Shown here: in pieces, positions 6,706 through 15,655 of the stretch
How positions within the stretch are numbered: position 1 is the stretch's first letter
How the letters are laid out: every line of letters begins with the position of its first letter
Assembly: GCA_030527715.1 (NCBI GenBank)
Contig: JAUNAF010000019.1
Coordinates: 1-35,064, forward strand
Direction: 5' to 3'
Source: Eubacteriales bacterium
GTDB taxonomy: Bacteria; Bacillota; Clostridia; Lachnospirales; Lachnospiraceae
DNA length: 35,064 bases
Program-made: the position numbers and the translations under genes
The notes under the pieces: generated by a model
Database searches by the model: none
Seen by the model: the letters and a program-made list of their open reading frames with translations, nothing else
Told to the model about the DNA's origin: nothing

Positions 6706-9567
6706 ATGAAATACGGCAGGAAGGATATCGAAAAGAAACTGAAGAATACCACTGCAGTAAAAATTGAACATAAGGCGGGTATGACACTGATGCGGCTTCT
6801 CGTCGTTGGGATCTTCACCGTCATCGTCGGTACCGCATCGACCGGCTACGGGATCATAGAAGGTCTGATCAAAAGTGCCCCCGACATCTCCTCGCTCAGC
6901 ACTGCACCGACAGAGGCGGCAACTTATATCTATGATACTGGCGGCAATCAGATCCAGAAACTGACAGCTCCGACTTCCAACCGTACACCCATCTCGATCT
7001 CTCAGATCCCTCTGGATATGCAGCACGCGATCGTTGCCATCGAGGACGAGCGTTTTTATCAGCACAACGGCATCGATGTCCGAGGCATTATAAGAGCCTT
7101 TGCTGTCGGAGTGCGAGGCGGAAGCTTTTCCGAAGGAGCCAGTACGATCACTCAGCAGCTTCTGAAAAACAGTGTGTTTACTGACTGGGTAAGCGAATCC
7201 TCTCTTACAGAGAGTCTGAAACGTAAATTTCAGGAGCAGTATCTGGCAATTGAGCTTGAGCAGGAACTTGAAAAAAATGCCTCCAAGGAAGATGTCAAAG
7301 CAAAGATCCTTGAGGATTACATGAATATGATCAACCTTGGAGCCGGAACCTATGGGGTTCAGGCCGCGGCACAGCGCTACTTTAACAAAAATGTTTCCGA
7401 TCTGACACTTTCAGAATGCACCGTGATCGCAGGGATCACCCAGAATCCTACCGGCTACAATCCGATCACCCATCCCGAGGCAAATGCTTTGAGGCGACAG
7501 AGAGTCCTCGATAAAATGCTGGAGCAGGGATATATCTCAAAGGCATCCTACGATGAAGCACTTGCAGATGATGTCTATACACGCATCGCCCAGACCGATA
7601 CGCAGACCGGAGAGACCACCGTCTATTCCTATTATACGGATGCGATGATCGAACAGATCATGGAGGATCTGATCAAAACCTACGGCTATACCAGCACACA
7701 GGCTTATCACGCACTGTATTCCGGCGGTCTCCGCATCTACAGCGTGCAGGATCCATATATTCAGCAGATCTGTGATGAAGAATTTGCAAATCCAGACAAT
7801 TATCCGTCAGAGACACTGCTTGGACTCGATTATGCTCTTACGGTCCAGACTGCAGCAGGCGAAACCATCAACTACGGAAGCGTTGATGTGCAGGAATATT
7901 TCGAAACAAATGATCCCTCTTTTCATATGATGTTCTATGATGAGGATACGCTGAATTCTTACGCAGCCGATTTCAAAGCCTCTGTCGTCCACGACGGAGA
8001 TACCGTGCTCGGCGAGCGCATCTCTGTGATACCGCAGCCGCAGGCATCCTGTGTCATCATTGAACAGTCCACCGGATATGTCAAAGCGATCGTCGGCGGA
8101 CGCGGAACCAAGGAAGCAAGCCTGACACTAAACCGTGCCACCGCATCCAGACGTCAGCCCGGATCGACCTTCAAGCCGATCGCAGCCTATGCCCCCGCAC
8201 TTGAGATGGGCGGCAAGACGCTCGGCACTGTTTACGACAATGCGCCGTATACCTATAATTCCGGAACAGAACTGAGAAACTGGGACAGTGACTATGGTTA
8301 CAGCGGACTGGAAACCATTCACAGTGCCATTATCAAATCCATCAATGTGGTTGCCGTAAAAGTACTGACAGAGATCACACCGCAGGTAGGTCTGAATTAT
8401 CTGGAACAGCTCGGCATCTCCACACTGTATAACAGTGACCTTGATGCAAACGGAAATATCATAACCGATGCCTACCAGCCGCTTGCGCTTGGAGGTGTCA
8501 CAGACGGTGTCGTAAATCTCGAACTGACTGCTGCCTATGCTGCTCTCGCAAACAGCGGAACCTACATTACACCGAAGTTCTACTCCCGCGTCGAGGACAG
8601 TCAGGGCAATATCCTTCTCGAAAATACGGTTGTTTCCCGTGAGGTATTCAGTCCGCAGACTGCATTTCTGATCACTAAAGCCATGGAGGATGTTGTCAGA
8701 GATCCGAACGGTACTGCAAATGGCTATATCGATCTTGGCGATCTTCCGGTCTCCGGAAAGACCGGTACGACCGATAATTCCAAGGATATCTGGTTTGAAG
8801 GTTATACTCCTTACTATACCTGCGGTATCTGGGGCGGCTATGACAGCAACGAGCCTCTTCCGGACTCAGATCGATCCTATTCCACCTATGCAAAGACACT
8901 CTGGAATTCGATCATGACAAGAGTTCACTCAGATCTGCCCGCAGTCTCCTTTACGCAGCCAGAAGGAATCACTACTGCTGTGATCTGTAAAAAATCTGGA
9001 AAACTGGCCGTTTCCGGTCTCTGCGATGCAGATCCGCGCGGCTCACAGATCATCACAGAATATTACAGAGAGGGTACTCAGCCGACAGAGAGCTGCAATG
9101 TACATCAGCTGGTTTCCATCTGCACACAGACACAGCTGCTCGCTACAGCCTCCTGTCCATCCGTTCAGAAAATCTGTATCAGACGTCCGGAAGGAAGTAC
9201 CGATACTACGGATGATTCCAACTATGCAGCTCCGACTGCCACCTGTTCGGGACATGCACAGAAACCGACGGAAAAAGAAACAGAATCTGAAACCGAGAGC
9301 GAAACACCTGCTGTTCTGAATGATGACGGTGTTCTGATCCTCCCGGGTCAGGAGGAGGATCAAAATGTTGTGGATCCTTCCTTATCAGATCCTTCCGCAA
9401 ATAACTCCAACGAAGATCATCCGGAAGCACCGCCGGCCGACAACGGCGATTATCAGTTTAACGAACAGTATTATAACTGGGATGATTCCCAGCAGAATTA
9501 CTATCAGGATAATACTTATGTAGAACCTCAGGCACAAAATGAAGACGGGACCATCACACTCTGGTGA
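6706..9567 (+). CDS. Class A penicillin-binding protein (bifunctional transglycosylase/transpeptidase, PBP1a-type)
   Basis: The 953-residue protein polymerises lipid II and cross-links peptidoglycan outside the membrane. It has one N-terminal membrane anchor (about 28-50). The GT51 domain contains catalytic Glu113 in IEDERFYQHNG, GASTITQQLLKN and the second Glu near 203 (KILEDYMNMINLG). The transpeptidase has S487-T-F-K490, S545-I-N547 and K685-T-G. A cysteine-containing region follows (about 770-860), then a long Glu/Asp/Asn/Tyr-rich low-complexity tail (about 865-953). The start has AAAGGAAC upstream. A weak promoter candidate (TTTCTT, 17 bases, TATACT) lies at 6621-6649. It is one of only two plus-strand genes and is transcribed convergently with glcK. 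The terminator hairpin overlaps the last codons. Confidence 0.94.
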   Translation: MKYGRKDIEKKLKNTTAVKIEHKAGMTLMRLLVVGIFTVIVGTASTGYGIIEGLIKSAPDISSLSTAPTEAATYIYDTGGNQIQKLTAPTSNRTPISISQIPLDMQHAIVAIEDERFYQHNGIDVRGIIRAFAVGVRGGSFSEGASTITQQLLKNSVFTDWVSESSLTESLKRKFQEQYLAIELEQELEKNASKEDVKAKILEDYMNMINLGAGTYGVQAAAQRYFNKNVSDLTLSECTVIAGITQNPTGYNPITHPEANALRRQRVLDKMLEQGYISKASYDEALADDVYTRIAQTDTQTGETTVYSYYTDAMIEQIMEDLIKTYGYTSTQAYHALYSGGLRIYSVQDPYIQQICDEEFANPDNYPSETLLGLDYALTVQTAAGETINYGSVDVQEYFETNDPSFHMMFYDEDTLNSYAADFKASVVHDGDTVLGERISVIPQPQASCVIIEQSTGYVKAIVGGRGTKEASLTLNRATASRRQPGSTFKPIAAYAPALEMGGKTLGTVYDNAPYTYNSGTELRNWDSDYGYSGLETIHSAIIKSINVVAVKVLTEITPQVGLNYLEQLGISTLYNSDLDANGNIITDAYQPLALGGVTDGVVNLELTAAYAALANSGTYITPKFYSRVEDSQGNILLENTVVSREVFSPQTAFLITKAMEDVVRDPNGTANGYIDLGDLPVSGKTGTTDNSKDIWFEGYTPYYTCGIWGGYDSNEPLPDSDRSYSTYAKTLWNSIMTRVHSDLPAVSFTQPEGITTAVICKKSGKLAVSGLCDADPRGSQIITEYYREGTQPTESCNVHQLVSICTQTQLLATASCPSVQKICIRRPEGSTDTTDDSNYAAPTATCSGHAQKPTEKETESETESETPAVLNDDGVLILPGQEEDQNVVDPSLSDPSANNSNEDHPEAPPADNGDYQFNEQYYNWDDSQQNYYQDNTYVEPQAQNEDGTITLW

Positions 9568-9584
9568 TGGCCCCGCCATTTTTT
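9546..9584 (+). terminator. Intrinsic terminator of the class A PBP gene, overlapping its stop codon
   Basis: Stem CGGG.CCATCAC / GTGATGG.CCCG (one internal mismatch, 6-base loop) spans 9546-9575 and is followed by ATTTTTTAT on the plus strand. The TGA stop (9565-9567) lies inside the 3' arm, so the final residues of the protein are encoded by the hairpin. Confidence 0.85.
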
Positions 9585-9604
9585 ATGATAATATTGTTTT
9601 TCAG

Positions 9605-10543
9605 TTACGGAAGCAGCATTTTCGCTGCACCGTAGATTCCGGCATCATTTCCCAGCTCTGCCAGTGCAAATCTTGCTCCTCTGCAGGCATGGAACGTATA
9701 TTTCTGGTAATACTTTTCAATGAAGGTAAGAAGGATCGGGCCGGCTTTGGAAACACCACCGCCGATAACGATCACTTCCGGATTTGTCACACATGCAACT
9801 GTGGCAAGTGCAACGCCAAGATATCTTCCGAACTCCTCAGCAACCTCAAGTGCCAGTGCGTCTCCCTCTTTGACTGCGTCGAACACAGTCTTTGCAGATA
9901 CCTCGCCATTGCGGAGCAGGCTGTCTCTCTGATCCTCAGCCAGCTTTCTGTTGGCAAGGAAGGTGATTCCGGTTGCGGATGCAAGCTGTTCCAGACAACC
10001 GGTATTTCCGCAGTTGCACGGCTTTGTCAGACTGTCGGTCACATGAATATGTCCGATCTCGCCTCCTGCACCGTTTGCGCCGTTAACGATCTTGCCGTCC
10101 TGGATAATTCCGCCGCCGACTCCGGTGCCGAGCGTTACCATGACAACATTCTTTGATCCTCTTCCGCCGCCGCGCCACATTTCACCGAGTGCTGCGACAT
10201 TGGCATCATTTCCTCCCATGACCGGAAGTCCGGTCAGTTCTTCCATCTGTTTTTTCAGAGGAATGATCGTGTCCCAATGCAGGTTGACTGCCTTCTGCAC
10301 ATCTCCCTCCTCAGTGACCGGTCCCGGAACGCCGATACCGATGCCTGCGATCTCCTCTTTGTTGAGACCGCGCTCGCTGATTTTTGCAGCGATCGTCTCT
10401 GCGATGTCCGGAAGGATCTGTACTCCGTTATTCTCAGATCTGGTCACGATCTCCCACTTGTCAAGTACTTCTCCGTTTACATCAAATAATCCGCATTTGA
10501 CGGTAGTTCCGCCCACGTCAATGCCAAAACAATACTTTTTCAT
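9605..10543 (-). CDS. glcK: ROK-family glucokinase
   Basis: The 312-residue protein phosphorylates glucose to glucose-6-phosphate with ATP. It has the N-terminal phosphate-binding motif GIDVGGTTVKCGLFD, the ROK signature region GIGIGVPGPV, GGNDANVAALGE with the catalytic Asp, LGTGVGGGII, GEIGH, and the Cys-rich zinc motif CNCGNTGCLEQL typical of ROK sugar kinases. Length fits the family (about 300-320). It starts 20 bases after hprK with no terminator between, so it is likely in the same transcript, linking cytosolic glucose phosphorylation with the HprK carbon sensor. Glucose is the best-supported substrate, though ROK kinases vary (mannose, allose, N-acetylglucosamine). Confidence 0.88.
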   Translation of the reverse strand: MKKYCFGIDVGGTTVKCGLFDVNGEVLDKWEIVTRSENNGVQILPDIAETIAAKISERGLNKEEIAGIGIGVPGPVTEEGDVQKAVNLHWDTIIPLKKQMEELTGLPVMGGNDANVAALGEMWRGGGRGSKNVVMVTLGTGVGGGIIQDGKIVNGANGAGGEIGHIHVTDSLTKPCNCGNTGCLEQLASATGITFLANRKLAEDQRDSLLRNGEVSAKTVFDAVKEGDALALEVAEEFGRYLGVALATVACVTNPEVIVIGGGVSKAGPILLTFIEKYYQKYTFHACRGARFALAELGNDAGIYGAAKMLLP

Positions 10544-10563
10544 CTCACACAGACTTCCTTTCT

Positions 10564-11499
10564 CTATGCCTCTCTTTTTCTTGCAAGGCTCTGCTGTACT
10601 CTGTTATAGAGCTCCTGAGCGGCATTGTAACCCATCTTCTTCTGTCTGTGGTTTACCGCTGCGGTCTCTACGATGACCGCCAGATTTCGTCCCGGACGAA
10701 TCGGAAGTGCATGGCAGACTACACGGTTTCCGAGGAACTCTGTGTACTCTTCTTCCAGACCGAGTCGGTCGTACTCCTTCTCACGATCCCACTCTTCCAG
10801 CTTGATGACCATGTCAATGCCCTGGGTGTTCTTTACGCTCTCAACACCAAACAGAGTTTTTACATCAATGATACCGATACCGCGAAGCTCAATAAAATGT
10901 CTTGTGATATCCGGAGCACTTCCCACCAGGGCAGCGTCACTGACTTTTCGAATCTCAACAACATCGTCTGAAACAAGACGATGACCTCTCTTGATCAGCT
11001 CCAATGCAGCCTCGCTCTTACCGATGCCGCTCTCGCCCATGATCAGGACACCCTCACCAAATACATCTACCAGCACACCGTGGATCGAAATACACGGAGC
11101 CAGTTCAACATTCAGCCAACGGATGATCTCAGCCATAAATGCAGAAGTAGCTTTCTCTGTGGTAAATACCGGAACGCCGTATTTTTCAGCAATTTCCAGC
11201 AGTTCCTGATCCGGAACTGTCTTTGAAGTATAGATCACACACGGAACCTTGCTGGACAGAAAACGCTCGTAGATCGGGAGCTTTTCTTCCAGAGTTCTGC
11301 TCTGAAGATAGGTATACTCTACATAACCGACGATCTGAACTCTTTCATTTGCAAAATGCTCAAAATATCCTGTCAGCTGCAAAGCCGGACGGTTAATATC
11401 AGGAATCGTCACCCTGATCTCTGAAAAATCGACATTGGGCGTCATATTCTTCAGATGCATCTTATCCACTACCTTGCTTAATAATACCCCATTTGCCAT
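10564..11499 (-). CDS. hprK: HPr kinase/phosphorylase
   Basis: HprK phosphorylates Ser46 of HPr (and Crh) when glycolytic intermediates are high, and removes the phosphate when they are low, so driving CcpA-dependent catabolite control. The 311-residue protein has the N-terminal domain, His140 in ISIHGVLVDVFGEGV, Walker A GESGIGKS (155-162), the Asp-Asp pair in LVSDDVVEIRK, the family signature ELRGIGIIDVKTLFG (about 204-218) and the C-terminal PGRNLAVIVETAAVNHRQKKMGYNA split by only small variations. It starts with ATG at 11499 after GGAG and has its own promoter and a leader of about 107 bases. The window also encodes an HPr-LDH fusion whose residue 46 cannot be phosphorylated. glcK follows in the same transcript. 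Confidence 0.95.
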   Translation of the reverse strand: MANGVLLSKVVDKMHLKNMTPNVDFSEIRVTIPDINRPALQLTGYFEHFANERVQIVGYVEYTYLQSRTLEEKLPIYERFLSSKVPCVIYTSKTVPDQELLEIAEKYGVPVFTTEKATSAFMAEIIRWLNVELAPCISIHGVLVDVFGEGVLIMGESGIGKSEAALELIKRGHRLVSDDVVEIRKVSDAALVGSAPDITRHFIELRGIGIIDVKTLFGVESVKNTQGIDMVIKLEEWDREKEYDRLGLEEEYTEFLGNRVVCHALPIRPGRNLAVIVETAAVNHRQKKMGYNAAQELYNRVQQSLARKREA

Positions 11500-11606
11500 A
11501 TACTGTTACTCCAGTCCTTTCTTCTTTGTTACAAACAGTAGAATCACACTGCACCGCTGTCTGAGCCTTATGACTCGGACATTGCACCAGCTGTGACCCT
11601 GTAGGT
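11500..11606 (-). promoter_or_regulatory. 5' leader of hprK with potential stem-loop
   Basis: About 107 transcribed bases separate the predicted start from the hprK ATG. GTCCGAG and CTCAGAC (11560-11581) can pair over an 8-base loop with one mismatch. An 11-base palindrome (TTTGT-A-ACAAA) lies closer to the start codon. No known riboswitch is recognised. Confidence 0.35.
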
Positions 11607-11612
11607 GTACTC

Positions 11613-11641
11613 ATTATATCACCAGTCTGAATGAATAGCAA
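11613..11641 (-). promoter_or_regulatory. Predicted promoter of hprK-glcK
   Basis: TTGCTA (-35, 11636-11641), a 17-base spacer and TATAAT (-10, 11613-11618) with an extended TG motif, on the minus strand. Immediately upstream (11644-11658) is CGAAA-GTGGT-TTTCG, an inverted repeat shared in modified form with the HPr-LDH promoter. Confidence 0.75.
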
Positions 11642-11729
11642 TCGAAAACCACTTTCGTAACATAAAAACCTTTTTTTCGCAATTTATTGTTCATTTTTTC
11701 TGTTTTTTATGCCGTTTTTTTATGAAAAC

Positions 11730-13604
11730 TTAAAGTTTGGGCTCTGAAACGGCATTTTCTTTATGAAAGAACGAATATACTGCCTCCGCAGATGCCTGAT
11801 TCATGGATTCTGTGGATGCAAGCTCCTCTAAACTGGCATCTCGAACCGCCTCCACTGACCGAAATCTTCTCATCAGCGCCTTTCTGCGTGTCTGTCCGAT
11901 GCCCGGAATATCATCCAGCACAGAATGTACCTGCTCCTTGCTGCGAAGCGATCTGTGATATTCTATCGCAAATCGATGCGCCTCATCCTGTATTCTCGTG
12001 ATCAGCATAAAGCCTTCTGAACTGCGCTCGATCGGAATCTCCTCGTTATTGAAATACAGTCCTCTTGTGCGATGGTTGTCATCCTTGACCATACCGCAGA
12101 CCGGGATATTCAGCTGCAGTTTTTCAAGTACATGCAGTGCTGAGCTGACCTGGCCCTTTCCTCCGTCCATCAGGATCAGATCCGGAAAACGTGAGAATCG
12201 TCCAAGTTCCTCTTTGTTTTCTTCCTGCTCCCTCTGTCCGTGCTCAAATCTTCTTGTCAGGACTTCTTCCATACTCGCGTAATCGTTCGGTCCGATGACG
12301 GTCTTGATCCGGAATTTTCGATAGTCACTGCGCTTTGGCTTTCCTTTTTCATAGACGACCATAGATCCAACCGATGCAAATCCACTGATATTGGAAATAT
12401 CGAAGGCCTCCATTCGCACGATCTCCTTCAAGCCGAGCAGCTTCGCGATTTCTTTTACCGCACCGATGGTCCTTCCTTCCTCGCGCCTGATCTTCTCACG
12501 ATCCTGTGCCAGCACCATCTCGGCATTCTTCTGTGCCAGCTCCACAAGCTTCTCCTTGCTGCCCCTCTGCGGAACCTTGAGGTACACTTTTCCTCCCCTG
12601 CGCCCGGAGAGCCACTCCTCGATCAGCTTTCTGTCCTGGATCTCCTCCTGCAGCATGATCTCTCTCGGAATAAAGGGCGTGCCTGAATAAAACTGTTTCA
12701 GAAAACTGTTCAGTACAGTGCTCTCGCTGTCTGCCCCTTCGGTAATATCCAGCCGGAAATGATCTCTTCCGATCAGCTTTCCACCACGGACAAAAAAGAC
12801 CTGAACCACTGCATCCCTATCATCCATTGCAACTGCCAGAATATCTTTGTCTCCTCCGTCGTCAGAGGTGATCTTCTGCTTCTGCGCCACCTGTGCGACA
12901 CTTCGCAGCAGCTCACGGTATTCGATCGCCCGCTCAAAGTCCAGTGCCTCAGAAGCTTCCTCCATCTGAGCCTTCAGCCGGTTCTGCACCGGTTTATAGT
13001 TTCCGTTCAAAAACTCAATCGCTGCATTGATCTGCTCACGATAGCTCTCCTGATCGACATATCCCTGACATGGTGCCTTGCACTGCTTAATATGGTAATT
13101 CAGACAGGGACGTTCCTTGCCGGTATCCCTCGGGAGTACACGGTTACAGGTACGCAGTTTGAACAGCTTCACCAGTAGTTCGATCGTATCCTTTACAGCC
13201 CCCGCACTGGTATATGGTCCAAAATACTTTGCCTTATCCTTTTTCATGGTTCTGGAAAACAGCACTCTCGGATACTCTTCCTGCACAGTGACCTTAATAA
13301 ACGGATAGGTCTTGTCATCCTTCAGCATCGTATTGTACTTCGGGCGATGTTCCTTGATCAGATTGCACTCCAGCACCAGTGCCTCCAGCTCAGAATCCGT
13401 GACGATGTATTCAAATCTGCGGATCTTTGTTACCATCCGCTCGATCTTCGGTCCCTTATTTCTGCTGGTCTGAAAATACTGTCTGACACGGTTTTTCAGA
13501 CTGACCGCCTTGCCGACGTAGATGATCGCATCTTTCTCATCGTGCATAATATAAACTCCCGGCTTAGCCGGGAGTTTTTTAAGTTCTTCCTGAATATCAA
13601 ACAT
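11730..13604 (-). CDS. uvrC: Excinuclease ABC subunit C
   Basis: UvrC makes both incisions in nucleotide excision repair with UvrA and UvrB. The 624-residue protein has the GIY-YIG nuclease domain at the N-terminus ([11 protein letters not shown]...IIYVGKA...LKNRVRQYF), a Cys-containing motif between the domains (LRTCNR...[15 protein letters not shown]), a UVR motif (about 200-235), the RNase H-like second nuclease with [10 protein letters not shown] and DGGKGQVS, and C-terminal helix-hairpin-helix repeats ([15 protein letters not shown]). The length is typical. It starts 22 bases after galE and has AGGAG at good spacing. It is probably read through from the upstream sugar-nucleotide genes; hprK has its own promoter 116 bases downstream. 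Confidence 0.95.
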   Translation of the reverse strand: MFDIQEELKKLPAKPGVYIMHDEKDAIIYVGKAVSLKNRVRQYFQTSRNKGPKIERMVTKIRRFEYIVTDSELEALVLECNLIKEHRPKYNTMLKDDKTYPFIKVTVQEEYPRVLFSRTMKKDKAKYFGPYTSAGAVKDTIELLVKLFKLRTCNRVLPRDTGKERPCLNYHIKQCKAPCQGYVDQESYREQINAAIEFLNGNYKPVQNRLKAQMEEASEALDFERAIEYRELLRSVAQVAQKQKITSDDGGDKDILAVAMDDRDAVVQVFFVRGGKLIGRDHFRLDITEGADSESTVLNSFLKQFYSGTPFIPREIMLQEEIQDRKLIEEWLSGRRGGKVYLKVPQRGSKEKLVELAQKNAEMVLAQDREKIRREEGRTIGAVKEIAKLLGLKEIVRMEAFDISNISGFASVGSMVVYEKGKPKRSDYRKFRIKTVIGPNDYASMEEVLTRRFEHGQREQEENKEELGRFSRFPDLILMDGGKGQVSSALHVLEKLQLNIPVCGMVKDDNHRTRGLYFNNEEIPIERSSEGFMLITRIQDEAHRFAIEYHRSLRSKEQVHSVLDDIPGIGQTRRKALMRRFRSVEAVRDASLEELASTESMNQASAEAVYSFFHKENAVSEPKL

Positions 13605-13625
13605 GTATGCTCCTGTCAGTTATGG

Positions 13626-14642
13626 TCAGTCAGCATATCCGTTCGGATTGCCGCTCTGCCATCTCCAGCTGTCCTCGCACATCTCCTCAATGCCCTTTTC
13701 CGCAACCCAGCCGAGCTCGTTCTTAGCCTTGGTCGGATCTGCATAGCACATCGCAATATCACCCGCTCTGCGCGGACGGATGGTGTACGGAAGCTCCTTG
13801 CCGCAGGCTTTCTCAAAAGCATGCAGTACATCAAGTACACTGTAGCCCTTGCCGGTACCGAGGTTGTAAATGCAGACACCTGCCTTCTCCTCGATCTTCT
13901 TCAGCGCCTTTACATGACCCTTTGCAAGATCTACTACGTGAATATAATCGCGGACGCCGGTTCCGTCCGGTGTGTCATAATCGTCTCCGAACACACCGAG
14001 AGACTCCAGTTTTCCGACAGCTACCTGTGCGATGTACGGAACAAGGTTATTCGGAATACCCTTCGGATCCTCGCCGATGATACCGCTCTTATGTGCTCCG
14101 ATCGGATTGAAATAACGAAGCAGTACGACATTCCACTCCGGATCAGCGGTATGAAGATCGGTCAGTACCTGCTCAAGCATACCCTTTGTCTGTCCATACG
14201 GGTTTGTGATCTGTCCCTTCGGGCAGTCTTCTGTGATCGGAATGAATGCCGGATCACCGTAAACAGTTGCTGAAGAACTGAAAATGATATTTTTAACACC
14301 GTGATTGCGCATCACATCACAGAGGTAGAAAGTACCTGTCATGTTGTTATGATAGTACTCCAGCGGCTTCTGAACGGACTCGCCAACCGCCTTGAGTCCT
14401 GCAAAATGAATGACAGAATCGATCTGCTCAGCATCAAAGATGGCATTCAGTGCCTCTTTATCCAGCAGATCTGCCTGATAAAATTTCACCTTTTTTCCTG
14501 TGATCTTCTCAACTCGCTCGATCGCCTTCTCACTGGAATTGTAAAGATTGTCGACAACTACCACTTCATACCCAGCTTCCAGAAGCTCCACGCAGGTATG
14601 ACTTCCAATGTAACCGGCTCCTCCAGTAACTAAAATTGCCAT
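13626..14642 (-). CDS. galE: UDP-glucose 4-epimerase
   Basis: The 338-residue short-chain dehydrogenase-type enzyme interconverts UDP-glucose and UDP-galactose using bound NAD. It shows the N-terminal Rossmann motif [36 protein letters not shown] with the catalytic Ser, and the Tyr-Lys pair in [19 protein letters not shown]-type residues and RDYIHV are also present ([26 protein letters not shown]). Length matches the family. It follows the nucleotidyltransferase by 63 bases and precedes uvrC by 22 bases. Together the two sugar genes point to UDP-hexose supply for the Leloir pathway or for surface glycans. Confidence 0.95.
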   Translation of the reverse strand: MAILVTGGAGYIGSHTCVELLEAGYEVVVVDNLYNSSEKAIERVEKITGKKVKFYQADLLDKEALNAIFDAEQIDSVIHFAGLKAVGESVQKPLEYYHNNMTGTFYLCDVMRNHGVKNIIFSSSATVYGDPAFIPITEDCPKGQITNPYGQTKGMLEQVLTDLHTADPEWNVVLLRYFNPIGAHKSGIIGEDPKGIPNNLVPYIAQVAVGKLESLGVFGDDYDTPDGTGVRDYIHVVDLAKGHVKALKKIEEKAGVCIYNLGTGKGYSVLDVLHAFEKACGKELPYTIRPRRAGDIAMCYADPTKAKNELGWVAEKGIEEMCEDSWRWQSGNPNGYAD

Positions 14643-14705
14643 GATTTTTCCTCCTGATCGTATGAAAGCATTTTTTATAAATCAAGACATTCTGTCTGAT
14701 TATTA

Positions 14706-15626
14706 TTATGATCTCCAGAGCTGCTCCGGATACAGACCTTCTTTTTTCAGGCGTCTGATCGCCTCCTCAACCATCGGTTTGTCCTCTTTATAGGTAACGC
14801 CAAACCAGCGGTCCTGAGTCGGAAGCAGTGCCACAGATGCCTTTCCTTCCTGAACAAGGTCATCTACTGCAAAAGGAAGGAAATACTCGCACTTCAGCGG
14901 ATTCACTGTAAGATTCTCCTCCAGGAATTTCGGGAAGCCGGCTTTCAGTTCCTCTAACAGGCTGTGGCTGAAGCCCCACATATTCATGGATACCATGCAT
15001 TCCGGATCCAGATCTGTCCATGTCTTTCCCTCATCCTCTGTATAGGCGGCACCGTCGCCCTTTTTCTCGATTCTTGTTCTCTCATGAATGCTGCAGAGCA
15101 TACCGTTCTCGTCGGTCTCGCAGACACCTCTTGCGACATGACCGTTTTCTGTCAGCGTATTCTTCAGTGCATAGCCGACCATTGCATAGCGGTATTTTTC
15201 ATCATCTTCATGAGTCGTCAGGTAATCGTAGAGCACCTGATATGCGTGCGGTCCATAGTAATCATCTGCATTGATCACTACAAACGGTCCCGGGATCTGA
15301 TCAGCCGCTGAAAGCACTGCATGACCGGTACCGAACGGTTTTACTCTTCCCTCCGGAACTTCAAATCCTTCCGGAAGACTGTTCAGCTCCTGAAAAGCGT
15401 AGGAGACCTTCAGCTGTTTTTCCATACGATTGCCGATGGAAGTTCGAAAATCTGCCTCATTCTCCTTTTTGATGATAAACACTACATGCTCAAATCCTGC
15501 ACGCACTGCATCAAAAATGGAAAAATCCATAATAATGTGTCCCTGCTCGTCCACCGGGTCGATCTGCTTTAATCCTCCATAGCGGCTGCCCATACCGGCT
15601 GCCATAATCACAAGTGTCGGTTTCAT
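14706..15626 (-). CDS. Sugar-phosphate nucleotidyltransferase family protein
   Basis: The 306-residue protein has an NTP_transferase fold: N-terminal MAAGMGSRYGGLKQIDPV (nucleotide-binding loop GxGxRxxxxxK variant), the metal-binding VVINADDYYG near residue 115, and a strongly conserved SMNMWGFSHSLL stretch. It resembles the nucleotidyltransferases found with sugar-1-kinases or galE in gut Firmicutes and bifidobacteria, expected to make UDP-hexoses or UDP-N-acetylhexosamines from the 1-phosphates. The substrate is not fixed by the sequence. Its position directly before galE makes a UTP-hexose-1-phosphate reaction plausible. AGGAGG lies 12 bases upstream of the ATG, a longer spacing than usual, and there is no alternative start. 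Confidence 0.8.
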   Translation of the reverse strand: MKPTLVIMAAGMGSRYGGLKQIDPVDEQGHIIMDFSIFDAVRAGFEHVVFIIKKENEADFRTSIGNRMEKQLKVSYAFQELNSLPEGFEVPEGRVKPFGTGHAVLSAADQIPGPFVVINADDYYGPHAYQVLYDYLTTHEDDEKYRYAMVGYALKNTLTENGHVARGVCETDENGMLCSIHERTRIEKKGDGAAYTEDEGKTWTDLDPECMVSMNMWGFSHSLLEELKAGFPKFLEENLTVNPLKCEYFLPFAVDDLVQEGKASVALLPTQDRWFGVTYKEDKPMVEEAIRRLKKEGLYPEQLWRS

Positions 15627-15655
15627 AACCAGTTATTTCCTCCTTATATCATCCA

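Noticed and set aside
11462-11614. A possible cysteine-containing small protein upstream of hprK, starting at ATG 11614 on the minus strand.
   Set aside because: The ATG overlaps the predicted TATAAT box, so it would not be transcribed; there is no ribosome-binding site, and the frame runs into hprK in another phase.
11709-11755. Inverted repeat ATGCCGTTT/AAACGGCAT overlapping the 3' end of uvrC, considered as a terminator.
   Set aside because: The loop is 29 bases, and the U-rich tail is on the plus strand while uvrC runs on the minus strand.
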